Origin: a bacterium
Lineage (GTDB): Bacteria; Actinomycetota; Acidimicrobiia; Acidimicrobiales; CATQHL01
Length of the DNA: 5,342 bases
Assembly: GCA_026713745.1 (NCBI GenBank)
Contig: JAPONU010000567.1
Span: forward strand, 1 to 5,342
Direction of reading: 5' to 3'
Part shown: one piece after another, positions 5,191 to 5,342 of the stretch
Layout of the letters: every line of letters starts with the position of its first letter
Position numbering within the stretch: the stretch's first letter is position 1
Notes under the pieces: generated by a model
Database searches by the model: none
What the model saw: the letters and a program-made list of their open reading frames with translations, nothing else
What the model was told of the DNA's origin: nothing
Position numbers and translations under genes: made by a program

Positions 5191-5342
5191 ATGATGCTCC
5201 GCAAACTCTTACGACCGTTCGCCATTGCCTTGGCCGTGGTCCTCGTCGCCGCTGCGTGCGGTGGCGACGACGAGGAGCCGGCTGCGCCACCGCCGCCGCC
5301 TGCTGAGGAGCCTGCTGCGCCGGCGGAGGCGCCGCCTGCGCC
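5191..5342 (+). CDS. lipoprotein N-terminus, probable substrate-binding protein of a transporter (partial)
   Basis: Only the first 50 codons are in the window, and the frame is open to the right edge. The start MMLRKLLRPF has a positive n-region (Arg4, Lys5, Arg8). A hydrophobic core AIALAVVLV (11-19) follows, then AAAC with Cys23 as the lipidation site, followed by GGDDEE. This is a type II signal peptide, so the mature protein would be anchored on the outer face of the cytoplasmic membrane. Residues 30-50 form a Pro/Ala/Glu-rich tether (PPPPP at 33-37, then AEEPAAPAEAPP). In actinobacteria this form is most often seen on ABC-type solute-binding proteins, but other lipoproteins share it and no functional domain is visible. 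It has a good Shine-Dalgarno and a long structured leader. It diverges from the MR/MLE gene, which fits, but does not prove, delivery of that enzyme's substrate. Confidence 0.85.
   Translation, partial: MMLRKLLRPFAIALAVVLVAAACGGDDEEPAAPPPPPAEEPAAPAEAPPA

Overview
The window is high-GC DNA with actinobacterial character. All gene frames are strongly GC-biased, the noncoding DNA carries GC-rich hairpins without U-tracts, and a lipoprotein starts with a typical Gram-positive-style AAAC-GG lipobox followed by an acidic, Pro/Ala-rich linker. The mix of a CaiB-type CoA transferase, a Gfo/Idh/MocA oxidoreductase, an enolase-superfamily dehydratase/racemase and a substrate-binding-type lipoprotein resembles environmental Acidimicrobiia or related Actinomycetota. 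This placement is inference from composition and gene content, with no marker gene to support it.

Layout. (1) Positions 1-430 (+) are the 3' end of a family III (CaiB/BaiF) CoA transferase whose C-terminus resembles 2-methylfumaryl-CoA isomerase (mesaconyl-CoA C1-C4 CoA transferase). (2) After a 40-bp gap holding a short hairpin and a strong Shine-Dalgarno, positions 471-1553 (+) encode a complete 360-residue Gfo/Idh/MocA dehydrogenase, probably in the same transcript, closed by a strong 14-bp hairpin at 1601-1637. (3) Positions 1554-1831 are noncoding apart from disputed upstream starts of the next gene; they hold the terminator, a second hairpin and an AT-rich patch with an extended -10-like element. 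(4) Positions 1832-3727 (+) encode an exported vanadium-dependent haloperoxidase with every vanadate-site residue present. (5) Convergent to it, positions 3821-4945 (-) encode a mandelate racemase/muconate lactonizing enzyme (MR/MLE) family protein, with a hairpin over its stop codon between the two genes. (6) Positions 4946-5190 form a divergent control region with an AT-rich core and a GC-rich element that can fold in two mutually exclusive ways. (7) Positions 5191-5342 (+) are the 5' end of a lipoprotein gene cut by the window edge.

How they may work together. The CoA transferase, the oxidoreductase, the MR/MLE enzyme and the lipoprotein (if it is a transporter binding protein) fit uptake and catabolism of a small organic or sugar acid, but no substrate can be read from the sequence. 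The haloperoxidase has its own terminator upstream and its own apparent promoter, so it looks like an independent unit of extracellular halide oxidation. I saw no tRNA, rRNA, CRISPR array, transposase or insertion-sequence ends. The most distinctive items are the haloperoxidase with a chloroperoxidase-like pocket, the MR/MLE enzyme lacking the second lysine of its KxK motif, and the alternative-hairpin leader before the lipoprotein. None amounts to a clearly new multi-gene system.
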